DNA of 22,160 nucleotides from an uncultured Bacilli bacterium (GTDB lineage: Bacteria; Bacillota_I; Bacilli_A; RF39; UBA660). Location: the NCBI GenBank assembly GCA_944331815.1, contig CALVIQ010000035.1:1-22160 (forward strand), written 5' to 3'. The translations under genes and the position numbers were made by a program. The notes beneath the pieces are model-generated. The model saw only the letters and a list, made by a program, of their open reading frames with translations, had not been told where the DNA came from and made no database searches. Shown here piece by piece: positions 15,469 through 22,160 of the stretch. Position 1 is the stretch's first letter. Each line of letters opens with the position of its first letter.

Positions 15469-16626
15469 TTATATATCGTTCGTAAAATCAAAAAATTCTT
15501 TGAATTGTTGTCTTTTGTTATATATTTCTTCCTCATATTCTATATAATCACTTAAATTAAAATCTTGTTGCATCATATTTGATAAATGGTATGACCAAAA
15601 TAAATTTGTTGGCCTAGCTGATGAAAGAACACAATTTTTTTCGTCATCCCAATAATATAACTCTTTGTTTACCGCTTCGTTATGCGTTATATCTATACTT
15701 TCAGAATTAACCGAATCTGTTATATTAAAATTAGATATAGAAATTTCTCTTAATTGTATTGGATCGAGAAGTTTGTTTTCATTTATTGCCATTGAAGGAT
15801 GCATATTACAATATTTAAACAATGAAACATTATTTCCATTTAATTCATAATTAATTTTTTTCAACATTTCTGACAATTTATCAAACAAATATTTGTGTTG
15901 CTTTTTTTTGTCATCTGGTAGATTGTTGTAATCTATACTTCGCATTGCAAAATACGATAAAGTTAAATCAATATCTAAACTTACGTCCGAATTTGCATAT
16001 TCACATGCAGGATTAAATAGTGTTATTGGATTTTCTTTGTGCGTTTCTATAGTATCTTGTTGTCCACCTTTAATTGAAATGAATAGAAAACCTTTCCATT
16101 TATCATTACCTATTCCAGATCTAAAACCATTAACTTTTTTTTCTAATATATAATTCATATAATTATTTTCATTGATAATAATTTTTTGACCTCTATAGTT
16201 TACTTCTGTATTATTTATAAATTTTGAAAAGGCAATTCTAGGTATTGATGAAGATGAACTACCATTTTCTGATCTAAATGTAATAATTGATGACACATTG
16301 TCATCTGATCCCAGCCTATTTTTAAGTTCTATAAAAAATGGGTTATTTTGATTTTCTTCATCAAAATAATCATTATTCATAAATTCAACAACTATACCAT
16401 TTTCAAATGAATTTAATTTTTGCATATCCAAGTTGTTTTTTTTCACTGTTTTCCAGGAAATTAGTACTCTATTTTTTCTAGATGTTCTCTTTTGAAATAA
16501 TTCTTCTGGTACATTATACATACCTGTTTTACTACATATATTATTTAGTTTTGTTCTTATATTTTCACCATACGAACCTAAATATTCAAAACATTTTAAT
16601 TTTAGTTTTCTTTTTTCTTCAAACAT
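15469..16626 (-). CDS. Unknown protein paired with the methyltransferase (candidate restriction endonuclease)
   Basis: A 385-aa soluble protein that I cannot assign to a family; no signal peptide or membrane helix. It starts with a basic region (FEEKRKLKLKCFEYLG) and has a serine-rich stretch (ENGSSSSSIPR, about residue 120) and a central segment WKGFLFISIKGGQQD, where a beta strand with FISIK could be part of a nuclease core. A textbook PD-(D/E)xK or HNH motif is not evident by eye. The ATG follows GGGAGG by five bases, with an extended -10 promoter upstream. It is the first gene of a two-gene operon with a site-specific DNA methyltransferase, so a restriction enzyme or recognition partner is the most likely role, by context only. 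Confidence 0.75.
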   Translation of the reverse strand: MFEEKRKLKLKCFEYLGSYGENIRTKLNNICSKTGMYNVPEELFQKRTSRKNRVLISWKTVKKNNLDMQKLNSFENGIVVEFMNNDYFDEENQNNPFFIELKNRLGSDDNVSSIITFRSENGSSSSSIPRIAFSKFINNTEVNYRGQKIIINENNYMNYILEKKVNGFRSGIGNDKWKGFLFISIKGGQQDTIETHKENPITLFNPACEYANSDVSLDIDLTLSYFAMRSIDYNNLPDDKKKQHKYLFDKLSEMLKKINYELNGNNVSLFKYCNMHPSMAINENKLLDPIQLREISISNFNITDSVNSESIDITHNEAVNKELYYWDDEKNCVLSSARPTNLFWSYHLSNMMQQDFNLSDYIEYEEEIYNKRQQFKEFFDFTNDI

Positions 16627-16662
16627 ATAATCCTCCCAAACATTTAAATAATCTTATTAAGT

Positions 16663-16671
16663 ATTATACCA
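16663..16671 (-). promoter_or_regulatory. Extended -10 promoter of the putative restriction-modification operon
   Basis: TGG-TATAAT on the minus strand, about 37 bases before the first ATG. The upstream A/T region has no convincing -35 box. Confidence 0.6.
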
Positions 16672-16745
16672 TATTTTTGATTTTTTTAACTAATACATGA
16701 AAATTTAAAATGCTTTTATCATTATATCCATTTATTATAGTCATT

Positions 16746-17600
16746 CTACTTATTTTCTATTTGTTTAGATTCATCTATATATTGATAATTTAATGTATTA
16801 TCTTTTGTTACAACAGATTCACCAAGTCTTGCTTCAATATCTTTTCTAGTATTACTAGCAACTTGTCCACCTTCTTTAGCAATTTTCCTATTTTGTTCTA
16901 ATCCAATAGGTTTATGTTTCTTTGCAAGTTCTCTAGCTGTAAGTTCACCTATATCAGCAAGTGCTATTTCAATATCACTCATATTATCTCTTAATGATTC
17001 TTTTCTTAAGCCTTTATATTGTTTATATTCTTTAGCTGTCATTCCAGACCATTCTTTATAAATATCATTTGTTAATATGCCATATTCTAAATTACTATCT
17101 ATACCATTATCTTTCCATACATCAGTTAATTTTTTTCTTTCTTGAATTCCTTTAATTCTTTTAGTAATCCAATCCTCATCATAACCTTTTGTTCTATAAG
17201 TATCTACTGCTCGTTGTATAGTAAGTGAAGGATCAAATACTTCATCTATTCTTTCTTTACCCAATTTAGCTAACCATTGCTTTATTGGTTCAGCATTTTT
17301 ACTAGGAATTGATTCAATTATTCTAAACATTCCTTCAACATCAACAACATCAGTTAAACGATATTTACCATCCTGAGCTTTTAATTTAAAAGCGTTACAA
17401 TTTGTAACGGTTTGGTTTCCTTCATCTTTAAGTCTTTTCTTCATAACTCTCCAATAAGTTTGTGGATTACTACTTTCCGAAAGAACTCTAACAATATCTA
17501 CTACGCTTATATAATATTTTTCTTCATCTTTATTCCATATAGTTCTAATAGTTTCATTATTAAATATTTTATTTATTAAATGCATTTTATTTTGATTCAT
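16746..17600 (-). CDS. BRO-N/phage-antirepressor-like DNA-binding protein
   Basis: A 284-aa protein whose first 110 or so residues match the BRO-N pattern: IRTIWNKDEEKYYISVVDIVRVL, a PQTYWRVMKKRL helix, and a later DVEGMFRIIESIPS segment with KQWLAKLGKERIDE. This domain is common in phage antirepressors and DNA-damage-inducible-D-like proteins. The C-terminal half (about 150-275) is charged and helical, with a TARELAKKHKPIGLEQNRKIA segment similar to DinD-type chromosomal homologues. AAGGAGAG precedes the ATG. The promoter region has a perfect palindrome that it could bind itself. There are no other phage genes nearby, so it may be a prophage remnant or a regulator of the accessory region. 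Confidence 0.82.
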   Translation of the reverse strand: MNQNKMHLINKIFNNETIRTIWNKDEEKYYISVVDIVRVLSESSNPQTYWRVMKKRLKDEGNQTVTNCNAFKLKAQDGKYRLTDVVDVEGMFRIIESIPSKNAEPIKQWLAKLGKERIDEVFDPSLTIQRAVDTYRTKGYDEDWITKRIKGIQERKKLTDVWKDNGIDSNLEYGILTNDIYKEWSGMTAKEYKQYKGLRKESLRDNMSDIEIALADIGELTARELAKKHKPIGLEQNRKIAKEGGQVASNTRKDIEARLGESVVTKDNTLNYQYIDESKQIENK

Positions 17601-17628
17601 AACTCTCCTTCCTAACTCCTACAATTTA

Positions 17629-17657
17629 ATTATATCATACAAACATACGTATGTATA
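17629..17657 (-). promoter_or_regulatory. Promoter of the BRO gene with palindromic operator
   Basis: Minus strand TATACA (17652-17657), 17-base spacer, TATAAT (17629-17634) with an extended TGA. The perfect 12-bp palindrome ACATACGTATGT (17643-17654) lies in the spacer and would block RNA polymerase when occupied. Autoregulation by the BRO protein is an inference. Confidence 0.6.
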
Positions 17658-17661
17658 CAAA

Positions 17662-17689
17662 AAAACTAAATACTTTTAAATTTAGTTTT
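17662..17689 (-). terminator. Intrinsic terminator of the HMA/peptidase operon
   Basis: On the minus strand AAAACTAAAT pairs over 10 bp with ATTTAGTTTT, eight-base loop, then a T-run. It starts 10 bases after the peptidase stop. Confidence 0.85.
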
Positions 17690-17698
17690 CTTAAATAA

Positions 17699-18784
17699 TT
17701 ATAAAGTCTTTTTTATCTCATAATTTTGTTCATAATCTTTATAATAAACTTTAACACAAAATATTGGATTTAGTTTTTGATAAGATTTAAATTGTAATGA
17801 GCCAATAGGTTCATTTTTAAAACTTCCATCATTAATAAAAACATAAATATATCCATATAAATTTTCATCTATTTTTACATTTTCCATAGTCATTATTGGA
17901 TGTTCTAAATGTGAATTAATATTAAAATTATATCTTAATCCTTCACTATTCTTTTTAATACTATCTTTAAATGCATATGCAGAAGCAATTAATTTTGAAG
18001 AAGTTAAAAATACTGCTTTATCAATATTTTCTTTTTGACCTAAAGCATCATGTGATTGATTTAAATTTATTTCATCTAATAATAAAGGTGAACCATGAAA
18101 TAACCAATTAGGATTTAATAAATCACTATTATAAAATTCATCATCGAAATATTTCTTATTATAATAACATATAGCTTCTAAAATTAAATTTGAACTAAAA
18201 TTTTTATTAGATAATTTTTCTAAAAATTTTTCTTTACCTAAAGTTTCAATTAAATAACTAACTATTAAATAAGCATAATCATAACTATCATAATCATGCA
18301 TACCAAACTCGTTTTCTAATTCATCCATAGAAAGTATTTTATGTTTATGAATATAATTTTCTAATAAATATTTAATTCCTTTAGAATAAGTACCATCTAA
18401 ATATTTAGCAATTCCCTCTGTAAGCCACTCTGGTTGTTTACCATATAAATTATATTGAATAGCATGAATAAGTTCGTGAAATATAACTTTTTTATATTCA
18501 TCTTTACTCCATTCATTAGGACCAGGATTATCTTTAGGTTCAAAAAAATTTATAGAATTATCTTCATCTCTTTGACAAGCACACATATAAGGTGGAATAT
18601 TTTTAAATCCCCTTTTTTTCATATTATTGACTAAATCATCGATAGTATCATAAATATAAATATCAAAATCTAAATTTTCTAATGATTTACCAAAAAATGA
18701 AAAAATTTCATCCTTTTTAGAATTAATAATACTTTCAATTTCTTCTTTATAATTTTTATTACGATTAAAACAATAAAACTTCAT
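17699..18784 (-). CDS. Gluzincin-type metallopeptidase apparently fused to an ADP-ribosyltransferase-like domain
   Basis: A 361-aa protein without signal peptide. The N-terminal two-thirds resemble a small zinc peptidase: HELIH (103-107) in FHELIHAIQY, with a downstream Glu in EWLTEGIAKYLDG (E123) as third zinc ligand, the pattern of peptidase-MA-like gluzincins. From about residue 226 a second domain begins: LFHGSP (228-233), then DEINLNQS, then AVFLTSSKLIASAYAF (257-272). This resembles the start of ADP-ribosyltransferase-fold proteins (HG near the N-terminus, followed by an A-VFLT strand and a helix). ART identity is inferred from this pattern only. GAGG precedes the ATG. It is 22 bases after the HMA-like gene in one operon and ends in a strong terminator. 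Substrate and role are unknown. Confidence 0.75.
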   Translation of the reverse strand: MKFYCFNRNKNYKEEIESIINSKKDEIFSFFGKSLENLDFDIYIYDTIDDLVNNMKKRGFKNIPPYMCACQRDEDNSINFFEPKDNPGPNEWSKDEYKKVIFHELIHAIQYNLYGKQPEWLTEGIAKYLDGTYSKGIKYLLENYIHKHKILSMDELENEFGMHDYDSYDYAYLIVSYLIETLGKEKFLEKLSNKNFSSNLILEAICYYNKKYFDDEFYNSDLLNPNWLFHGSPLLLDEINLNQSHDALGQKENIDKAVFLTSSKLIASAYAFKDSIKKNSEGLRYNFNINSHLEHPIMTMENVKIDENLYGYIYVFINDGSFKNEPIGSLQFKSYQKLNPIFCVKVYYKDYEQNYEIKKTL

Positions 18785-18806
18785 AACAAACCTCTTTCAA
18801 AAATAA

Positions 18807-19238
18807 TTAACTGTTAAATTCTTCACTTAATTTATCTAATTCTTCTTTAGAAATAATTGAACTATCATAAGTAATATATATTTCAACTTCATCTTTATCA
18901 TCAAAATCATAATCTGAATAAGCACTATTAATACCATTTATATATAATAAATATTCTATATCAGACATAAGACAATGTTCACAACATAAATTATTTATTA
19001 CAATTTTATATTCTTTTAAATTATTATTTAAATGCTTATCAAAAGATAAAATAGAAGGAATATTTAATATATTTAAAAACAAATATATCTCTTTAATAAT
19101 TACTTTTAATGATATATTATCATAGTAAATAGTAATATCATTGGATATTTCTACATTTTCAATACCATTTATAGATTTCAAATAATCTATCAATTCATCA
19201 TAAACCCAAGTATTTAATTTTAATGAAATTGTATTCAT
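18807..19238 (-). CDS. Small protein with two HMA-like domains, one with a Cys motif
   Basis: A 143-aa soluble protein that looks like two tandem ferredoxin-like heavy-metal-associated folds. The first half (LKLNTWVYDELIDYLKSING) has the HMA strand-helix pattern but no cysteines. The second half has VINNLCCEHCLMSDIEYLL (Cys85, Cys86, Cys89), an HMA-type CxxC followed by the usual helix and the ING turn. It could bind a metal or be a degenerate HMA pair; it is too short for a transporter. AAGGAG precedes the ATG. It is the first gene of an operon with the peptidase/ART-like protein, from a near-perfect promoter. The functional link to a zinc peptidase is not established. Confidence 0.68.
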   Translation of the reverse strand: MNTISLKLNTWVYDELIDYLKSINGIENVEISNDITIYYDNISLKVIIKEIYLFLNILNIPSILSFDKHLNNNLKEYKIVINNLCCEHCLMSDIEYLLYINGINSAYSDYDFDDKDEVEIYITYDSSIISKEELDKLSEEFNS

Positions 19239-19297
19239 ATTATTTTCTCCTTTTTTATATAGAATAAATAATCACAATATTTATTAAGTCTAATGAA

Positions 19298-19326
19298 ATT
19301 ATATCTTGTGTAATTCAATTTGTCAA
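19298..19326 (-). promoter_or_regulatory. Consensus promoter of the HMA/peptidase operon
   Basis: TTGACA (19321-19326), 17-base spacer, TATAAT (19298-19303) on the minus strand; divergent from the acetyltransferase promoter. Confidence 0.85.
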
Positions 19327-19364
19327 ACAAAATAATCTTTATTTTTATTTACATAATTAAAATA

Positions 19365-19373
19365 TGATATAAT
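19365..19373 (+). promoter_or_regulatory. Extended -10 promoter of the acetyltransferase gene
   Basis: TGA-TATAAT, followed by AAGGAGA (from 19384) and the ATG at 19397. No good -35 box is seen. Confidence 0.6.
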
Positions 19374-19396
19374 TTTGATATAAAAGGAGATAATAT

Positions 19397-19843
19397 ATGC
19401 AACTAATCAATTTAAAAGAAAATGAAAAATATTTAAAAGAATATGTAGAATTATGTTCAAAAGAATGGGGAACTCCAAAAACAAAAGCACAAATGGAACA
19501 ATACATTAATAAAAAAAGAAAAGACATTTTAACAAATGACAAAGTAATATCCGTAATTGGATTAGTAGATAATAAATTAATCGGATTTATATCATTATTT
19601 AAAACTGACGGAGATGAAGGAACTGATTTAACTCCTTGGTATGCTACAATGTATGTAAAAAAAGAATATCGCAATAAAGGATATTCTAAAATATTAAATA
19701 ATGCAATAATAGAAGAAGCTAAAAGATTAGGTTATAAAAAATTATATTTAAAAACTAATTTAATTAATTATTATGAAAAATTTGGCGCTAAATTTATAGA
19801 AAATTTAACTAAAGAAAAGCTATATTATATTGATTTAAAATAG
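19397..19843 (+). CDS. GNAT family N-acetyltransferase
   Basis: A 148-aa acetyl-CoA-dependent acyltransferase of the GNAT superfamily. The core is visible as VIGLVDNKLIGFISLF (strands 2-3), then WYATMYVKKEYRNKGYSKIL, which holds strand 4 and the acetyl-CoA pyrophosphate-binding R/QxxGxG/A-type loop (RNKGYS). A GYKKLYLKT strand and YYEKFGAKF near the C-terminus complete the fold. The substrate cannot be read from sequence. It is the only plus-strand gene in the accessory part, has its own promoter, and converges with the cyclophilin-like gene. A dyad ATCTTTAAATAAAGAT follows the stop (19845-19860) but lacks a clear T-run. Confidence 0.9.
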   Translation: MQLINLKENEKYLKEYVELCSKEWGTPKTKAQMEQYINKKRKDILTNDKVISVIGLVDNKLIGFISLFKTDGDEGTDLTPWYATMYVKKEYRNKGYSKILNNAIIEEAKRLGYKKLYLKTNLINYYEKFGAKFIENLTKEKLYYIDLK

Positions 19844-19890
19844 TATCTTTAAATAAAGATTATGTGCATATTTAAAAATTTTCCACAGTA

Positions 19891-20370
19891 TTATTCATCT
19901 AATGATAACGTTACAACTACACTACCACTGCCTAAAATATTTTTTAATTGTTGTTTATCAATATTATCTATTTTGCCTAATTTAGTAAGACTCCAATTAT
20001 TAGTATCATAATAAATAACAAAATTATTACCTTGATATAAAATTAAATCACCTGATTCAGTTGTAATATTTTGATCATTTCGTAGTAAAGAAAAATCTAA
20101 TTGTCCTACCTTTTCCATATTACCATAATCATTCATATTAATTGTTATATCACTTTCTTTTAATTTTTCAATTAATGCTTGTGTAGATGAATTATCTACT
20201 AGTGTTGCATTTAATTTATAATTATTAATTTCTAACTTTATTTTCATATTACTATATTCCTCATTTTCTATATCATTATTTATTTTTTCTTTATCAATAT
20301 TTTTAATAATTAAAAATGCTAAAATCAATATTAAAACTAAAACAATAATTTTTATAGTTTTACTCATCAT
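19891..20370 (-). CDS. Membrane-anchored cyclophilin-like fold protein
   Basis: A 159-aa protein. Residues 6-23 (KIIVLVLILILAFLII) form a single N-terminal membrane anchor or uncleaved signal; there is no lipobox Cys. From about residue 42 the sequence follows the small bacterial cyclophilin-like domain pattern: MKIKLEINNYKLNATLVDN, then INMNDYGNMEKVG, LRNDQNITTESGDLILYQGNNFVIYYD, and WSLTKLGKI. In related proteins this domain is often linked to flavodoxin-like or reductase genes, and its activity is unclear. AAGGTGAATA precedes two adjacent ATGs; the first is used. The domain would face the outside of the cell. Confidence 0.8.
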   Translation of the reverse strand: MMSKTIKIIVLVLILILAFLIIKNIDKEKINNDIENEEYSNMKIKLEINNYKLNATLVDNSSTQALIEKLKESDITINMNDYGNMEKVGQLDFSLLRNDQNITTESGDLILYQGNNFVIYYDTNNWSLTKLGKIDNIDKQQLKNILGSGSVVVTLSLDE

Positions 20371-20590
20371 TATTCACCTTTATATTTTATTAGATTTCAT
20401 ATCACTAACCGGTTATATTAGTATCAACATATAAAAATATAATTAAAGTATATCGTTCATTTAATCAAATACTAGAATATATCTTTTCTACTATATACAT
20501 TTTCATCATTACAGTTTAACAAATAAAGTTGTTCCTTTAATAATTTTGTATATTTTTATTTAATTAAGCATCCTTTCATAAATACAATTA
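20371..20590. other. Intergenic stretch with a palindrome, no gene seen
   Basis: Holds the ribosome binding site of the cyclophilin-like gene and a perfect 10-bp palindrome TAACCGGTTA (20406-20415), which could be an operator since CCGG stands out in this A/T-rich spacer. No convincing promoter, terminator, RNA gene or coding region was found in the rest. Confidence 0.45.
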
Positions 20591-21994
20591 TTATATTTTT
20601 TCATTTTTTAAACCATTGTCATCTTTATATGTATTATCTTTTTTTACCATTCTTTTATAATAATTTTCTGCACATTTTATCATATCTATTGCACTAATTT
20701 TAAATTTCCAAAATAATTTAGAATCAGGATTAAATTCATCATTTAATTTATTTCCCCAATCGTACAACCAAAAACAATCTTTTAGTCCTTTAAACCATCT
20801 TAAATGTACAAAAGAATTTCTTATATGAGCTCTTTCAACTTTTTTTTCTTCTGTAACCATAATTATATTGTCATATACACACGTATCAAATAAATAACCA
20901 TAATAAATTGAACTTGCCATTGCCCAAATGTAATCGTAATCATGTGTATCATATAAAATATCATCTATTCCAAATTCTTTAACATATAGTTTTAATGGGG
21001 AATCATCACTTACTTTTTTTGTCAAAAATATGTTTACTCCTTCTGATGCAAAATCTTTTAAACTCAAGTCTCCTTTAACATAACAATCTGCTATAATTAT
21101 GTTTATCATAATAATGTTGTGCTTGAAAATTGCGAAAGGTAAAACTTTTCCTATTAAATGATGAACAAGATCATTGCCATTTTCACCTAAATTTTCCCAT
21201 TCTTTTAAATCTTCTTCTATTTTTACCCTTTGCGGTATTGTTAAATAAAAATCTTTATATTCAAAATTTAACTCAGCTAAAGTATTTTCTTTTCCTTTAC
21301 TTGTACCATCCTTTACTGTTTTATGATCTTTTGACAATTGATCACTAGCAATTTTTTTAATGGAATAAAATTTTCTTATAAATATTTTATCTAACATTTT
21401 GTAAGCGTTTTTAGAATTCATATCTATTTGCCCATTAGATCTTAAAGAATATATATTAATAGTATTAGCTTTATTAATTTCAAATGATAAACTTAATAAT
21501 GTCTTTAAATCCAATATAATATTAAATGGTATTGGTTTTGTATTTTTTAAATTTATTTCTATTTTTATTTTTTCCTCTCCATTATCTATAATTTTGATAA
21601 ATCTTACCAAATCATGATTTTGGTTATCATTATGATTTAAAGCATTTCTTATAAATTTTAATATCTGTTTTTTACTAAATTTATTATAATCAGCTTCATT
21701 TACAAAAATTTCTTTAGGAATTTTCATACTATTTATACTATTTTCATCCAAATAATCAAAAGCATTATCATACAATATCGTTAGTAATTTCGATGCTAAC
21801 ATAAACTCAAAAATTGTAGTCATAGTATTATAATAACTTGGAGTAGCCTCATCAAGCCTATTTTCATAATTCAAATTTGATAAAAAAATTTTAGAAAATT
21901 TAATAGAAGGATTTAAAACACTTGCAAGTATTAAATTATTATAATCTCTCAAAAATGTAGCAATTTCCTCTTTTGTATATATATATTTATTCAT
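20591..21994 (-). CDS. Putative double-HEPN ribonuclease (two RNxxxH motifs)
   Basis: A 467-aa soluble protein with no family that I recognise. Two segments fit the HEPN RNase motif Rx4H with the preferred polar second residue: FIRNALNHND (R116-H121) and HIRNSFVHLRW (R392-H397). Each follows a predicted long helix, as in HEPN folds. HEPN proteins with intact Rx4H are metal-independent RNases used in toxin-antitoxin, abortive-infection and CRISPR (Cas13, Csm6) systems. Two motifs in one chain could form an intramolecular dimeric active site. The middle (about 200-340) is not assigned. The start used is the ATG at 21992-21994, behind GGAGGTAAGA. No CRISPR array or recognisable antitoxin adjoins it. 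It lies in a defence-like neighbourhood with the methyltransferase operon. Function is inferred from the two motifs only. Confidence 0.68.
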   Translation of the reverse strand: MNKYIYTKEEIATFLRDYNNLILASVLNPSIKFSKIFLSNLNYENRLDEATPSYYNTMTTIFEFMLASKLLTILYDNAFDYLDENSINSMKIPKEIFVNEADYNKFSKKQILKFIRNALNHNDNQNHDLVRFIKIIDNGEEKIKIEINLKNTKPIPFNIILDLKTLLSLSFEINKANTINIYSLRSNGQIDMNSKNAYKMLDKIFIRKFYSIKKIASDQLSKDHKTVKDGTSKGKENTLAELNFEYKDFYLTIPQRVKIEEDLKEWENLGENGNDLVHHLIGKVLPFAIFKHNIIMINIIIADCYVKGDLSLKDFASEGVNIFLTKKVSDDSPLKLYVKEFGIDDILYDTHDYDYIWAMASSIYYGYLFDTCVYDNIIMVTEEKKVERAHIRNSFVHLRWFKGLKDCFWLYDWGNKLNDEFNPDSKLFWKFKISAIDMIKCAENYYKRMVKKDNTYKDDNGLKNEKI

Positions 21995-22022
21995 TCTTAC
22001 CTCCACTAATTATTTCATTTAA

Positions 22023-22052
22023 ATTATAACATACGGCAGACTGCGTCCGCAA
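22023..22052 (-). promoter_or_regulatory. Promoter of the double-HEPN gene with GC-rich inverted repeat
   Basis: Minus strand extended -10 TGT-TATAAT (22023-22031) with TTGCGG (22047-22052) as a weak -35, 18 bases apart. Plus-strand GCAGAC-TGC-GTCCGC (22036-22050) is a 6-bp inverted repeat with one mismatch lying between the boxes, in a GC-rich patch unlike its surroundings; it is a likely operator. Confidence 0.55.
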
Positions 22053-22112
22053 CCTAACTTGCAAACTTTCTAAAACTAATATATAATAACATTTACAAAT
22101 TTCAACTGTCAG

Positions 22113-22141
22113 AAAAAAGGCCGACCTATATAAGTCCTTTT
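22113..22141 (-). terminator. Probable terminator of a gene beyond the window end
   Basis: On the minus strand AAAAGGAC, eight-base loop, GTCGGCCTTTTTT: an imperfect stem with a bulge and a six-T run. It would end a minus-strand transcript entering from the right side. Confidence 0.55.
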
Positions 22142-22160
22142 CTTAATAAAAATTAAGTTT

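Noticed and set aside
16746..17600. Evidence of a prophage
   Set aside because: Only the BRO/antirepressor-like gene is phage-related; no integrase, structural, replication or lysis genes and no attachment site are visible.
19845..19860. Terminator after the acetyltransferase gene
   Set aside because: The dyad ATCTTTAAATAAAGAT is weak and is not followed by a T-run.
20591..22160. Small Cas13-type CRISPR effector
   Set aside because: Two Rx4H motifs are present, but the protein is only 467 aa, and no direct repeats with spacers were seen on either side inside the window.
1..22160. Mycoplasma genetic code (UGA as Trp)
   Set aside because: TGA ends several recognisable genes at the expected place (dgkA, phosphomutase, Ntn hydrolase, antitoxin) and Trp codons are TGG.

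Overview
The window is very AT-rich and gene-dense, and most genes lie on the minus strand. It carries Bacillota signatures: a PolC-type replicative polymerase, a T-box leader, strong GGAGG-type ribosome binding sites, a CIRCE-like operator and an undecaprenol-kinase-type DgkA. UGA works as a stop (for example the ATGA overlap of dgkA and the phosphomutase gene) and Trp is encoded by UGG, so the code is standard and not the Mycoplasma code. A choloylglycine-hydrolase family gene fits a host-gut lifestyle. The best guess is an uncultured, AT-rich gut Bacilli/Erysipelotrichia-like lineage; this is inference.

Core part (1 to about 7.3 kb, all minus strand): the 5' part of polC; asnB under a tRNA-Asn-sensing T-box (specifier AAC, T-box base C matching discriminator G); prfA-prmC from their own promoter; dgkA overlapping a phosphomannomutase/phosphoglucomutase gene. 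Promoters and intrinsic terminators are clear between these units.

Transition (7.3 to 13.3 kb): a fic gene preceded by an overlapping 53-codon VbhA-like antitoxin gene; a divergent J-domain protein gene of unknown role; an hsp20 gene with a consensus promoter and a degenerate CIRCE site; then a four-gene operon (MazG-like pyrophosphohydrolase, two membrane proteins, Ntn hydrolase of the bile-salt-hydrolase/penicillin-acylase family). In this operon the Ntn hydrolase lacks the start codon expected just before its catalytic Cys (AGG where ATG is expected).

Accessory part (13.4 to 22 kb): a DNA methyltransferase of probable N4-cytosine type with a long zinc-ribbon-containing N-terminal extension, co-transcribed with an unrecognised 385-aa protein (candidate restriction partner); a BRO-N/antirepressor-like protein with a palindromic operator; an operon of a two-domain HMA-like protein and a gluzincin metallopeptidase that seems fused to an ADP-ribosyltransferase-like domain; a GNAT acetyltransferase; a membrane-anchored cyclophilin-like protein; and a 467-aa protein with two RNxxxH motifs, which looks like a double-HEPN ribonuclease. 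No CRISPR array, tRNA, rRNA or insertion sequence was seen. The best candidates for undescribed biology are the double-HEPN protein, the peptidase/ART-like fusion, and the methyltransferase with its unknown partner.
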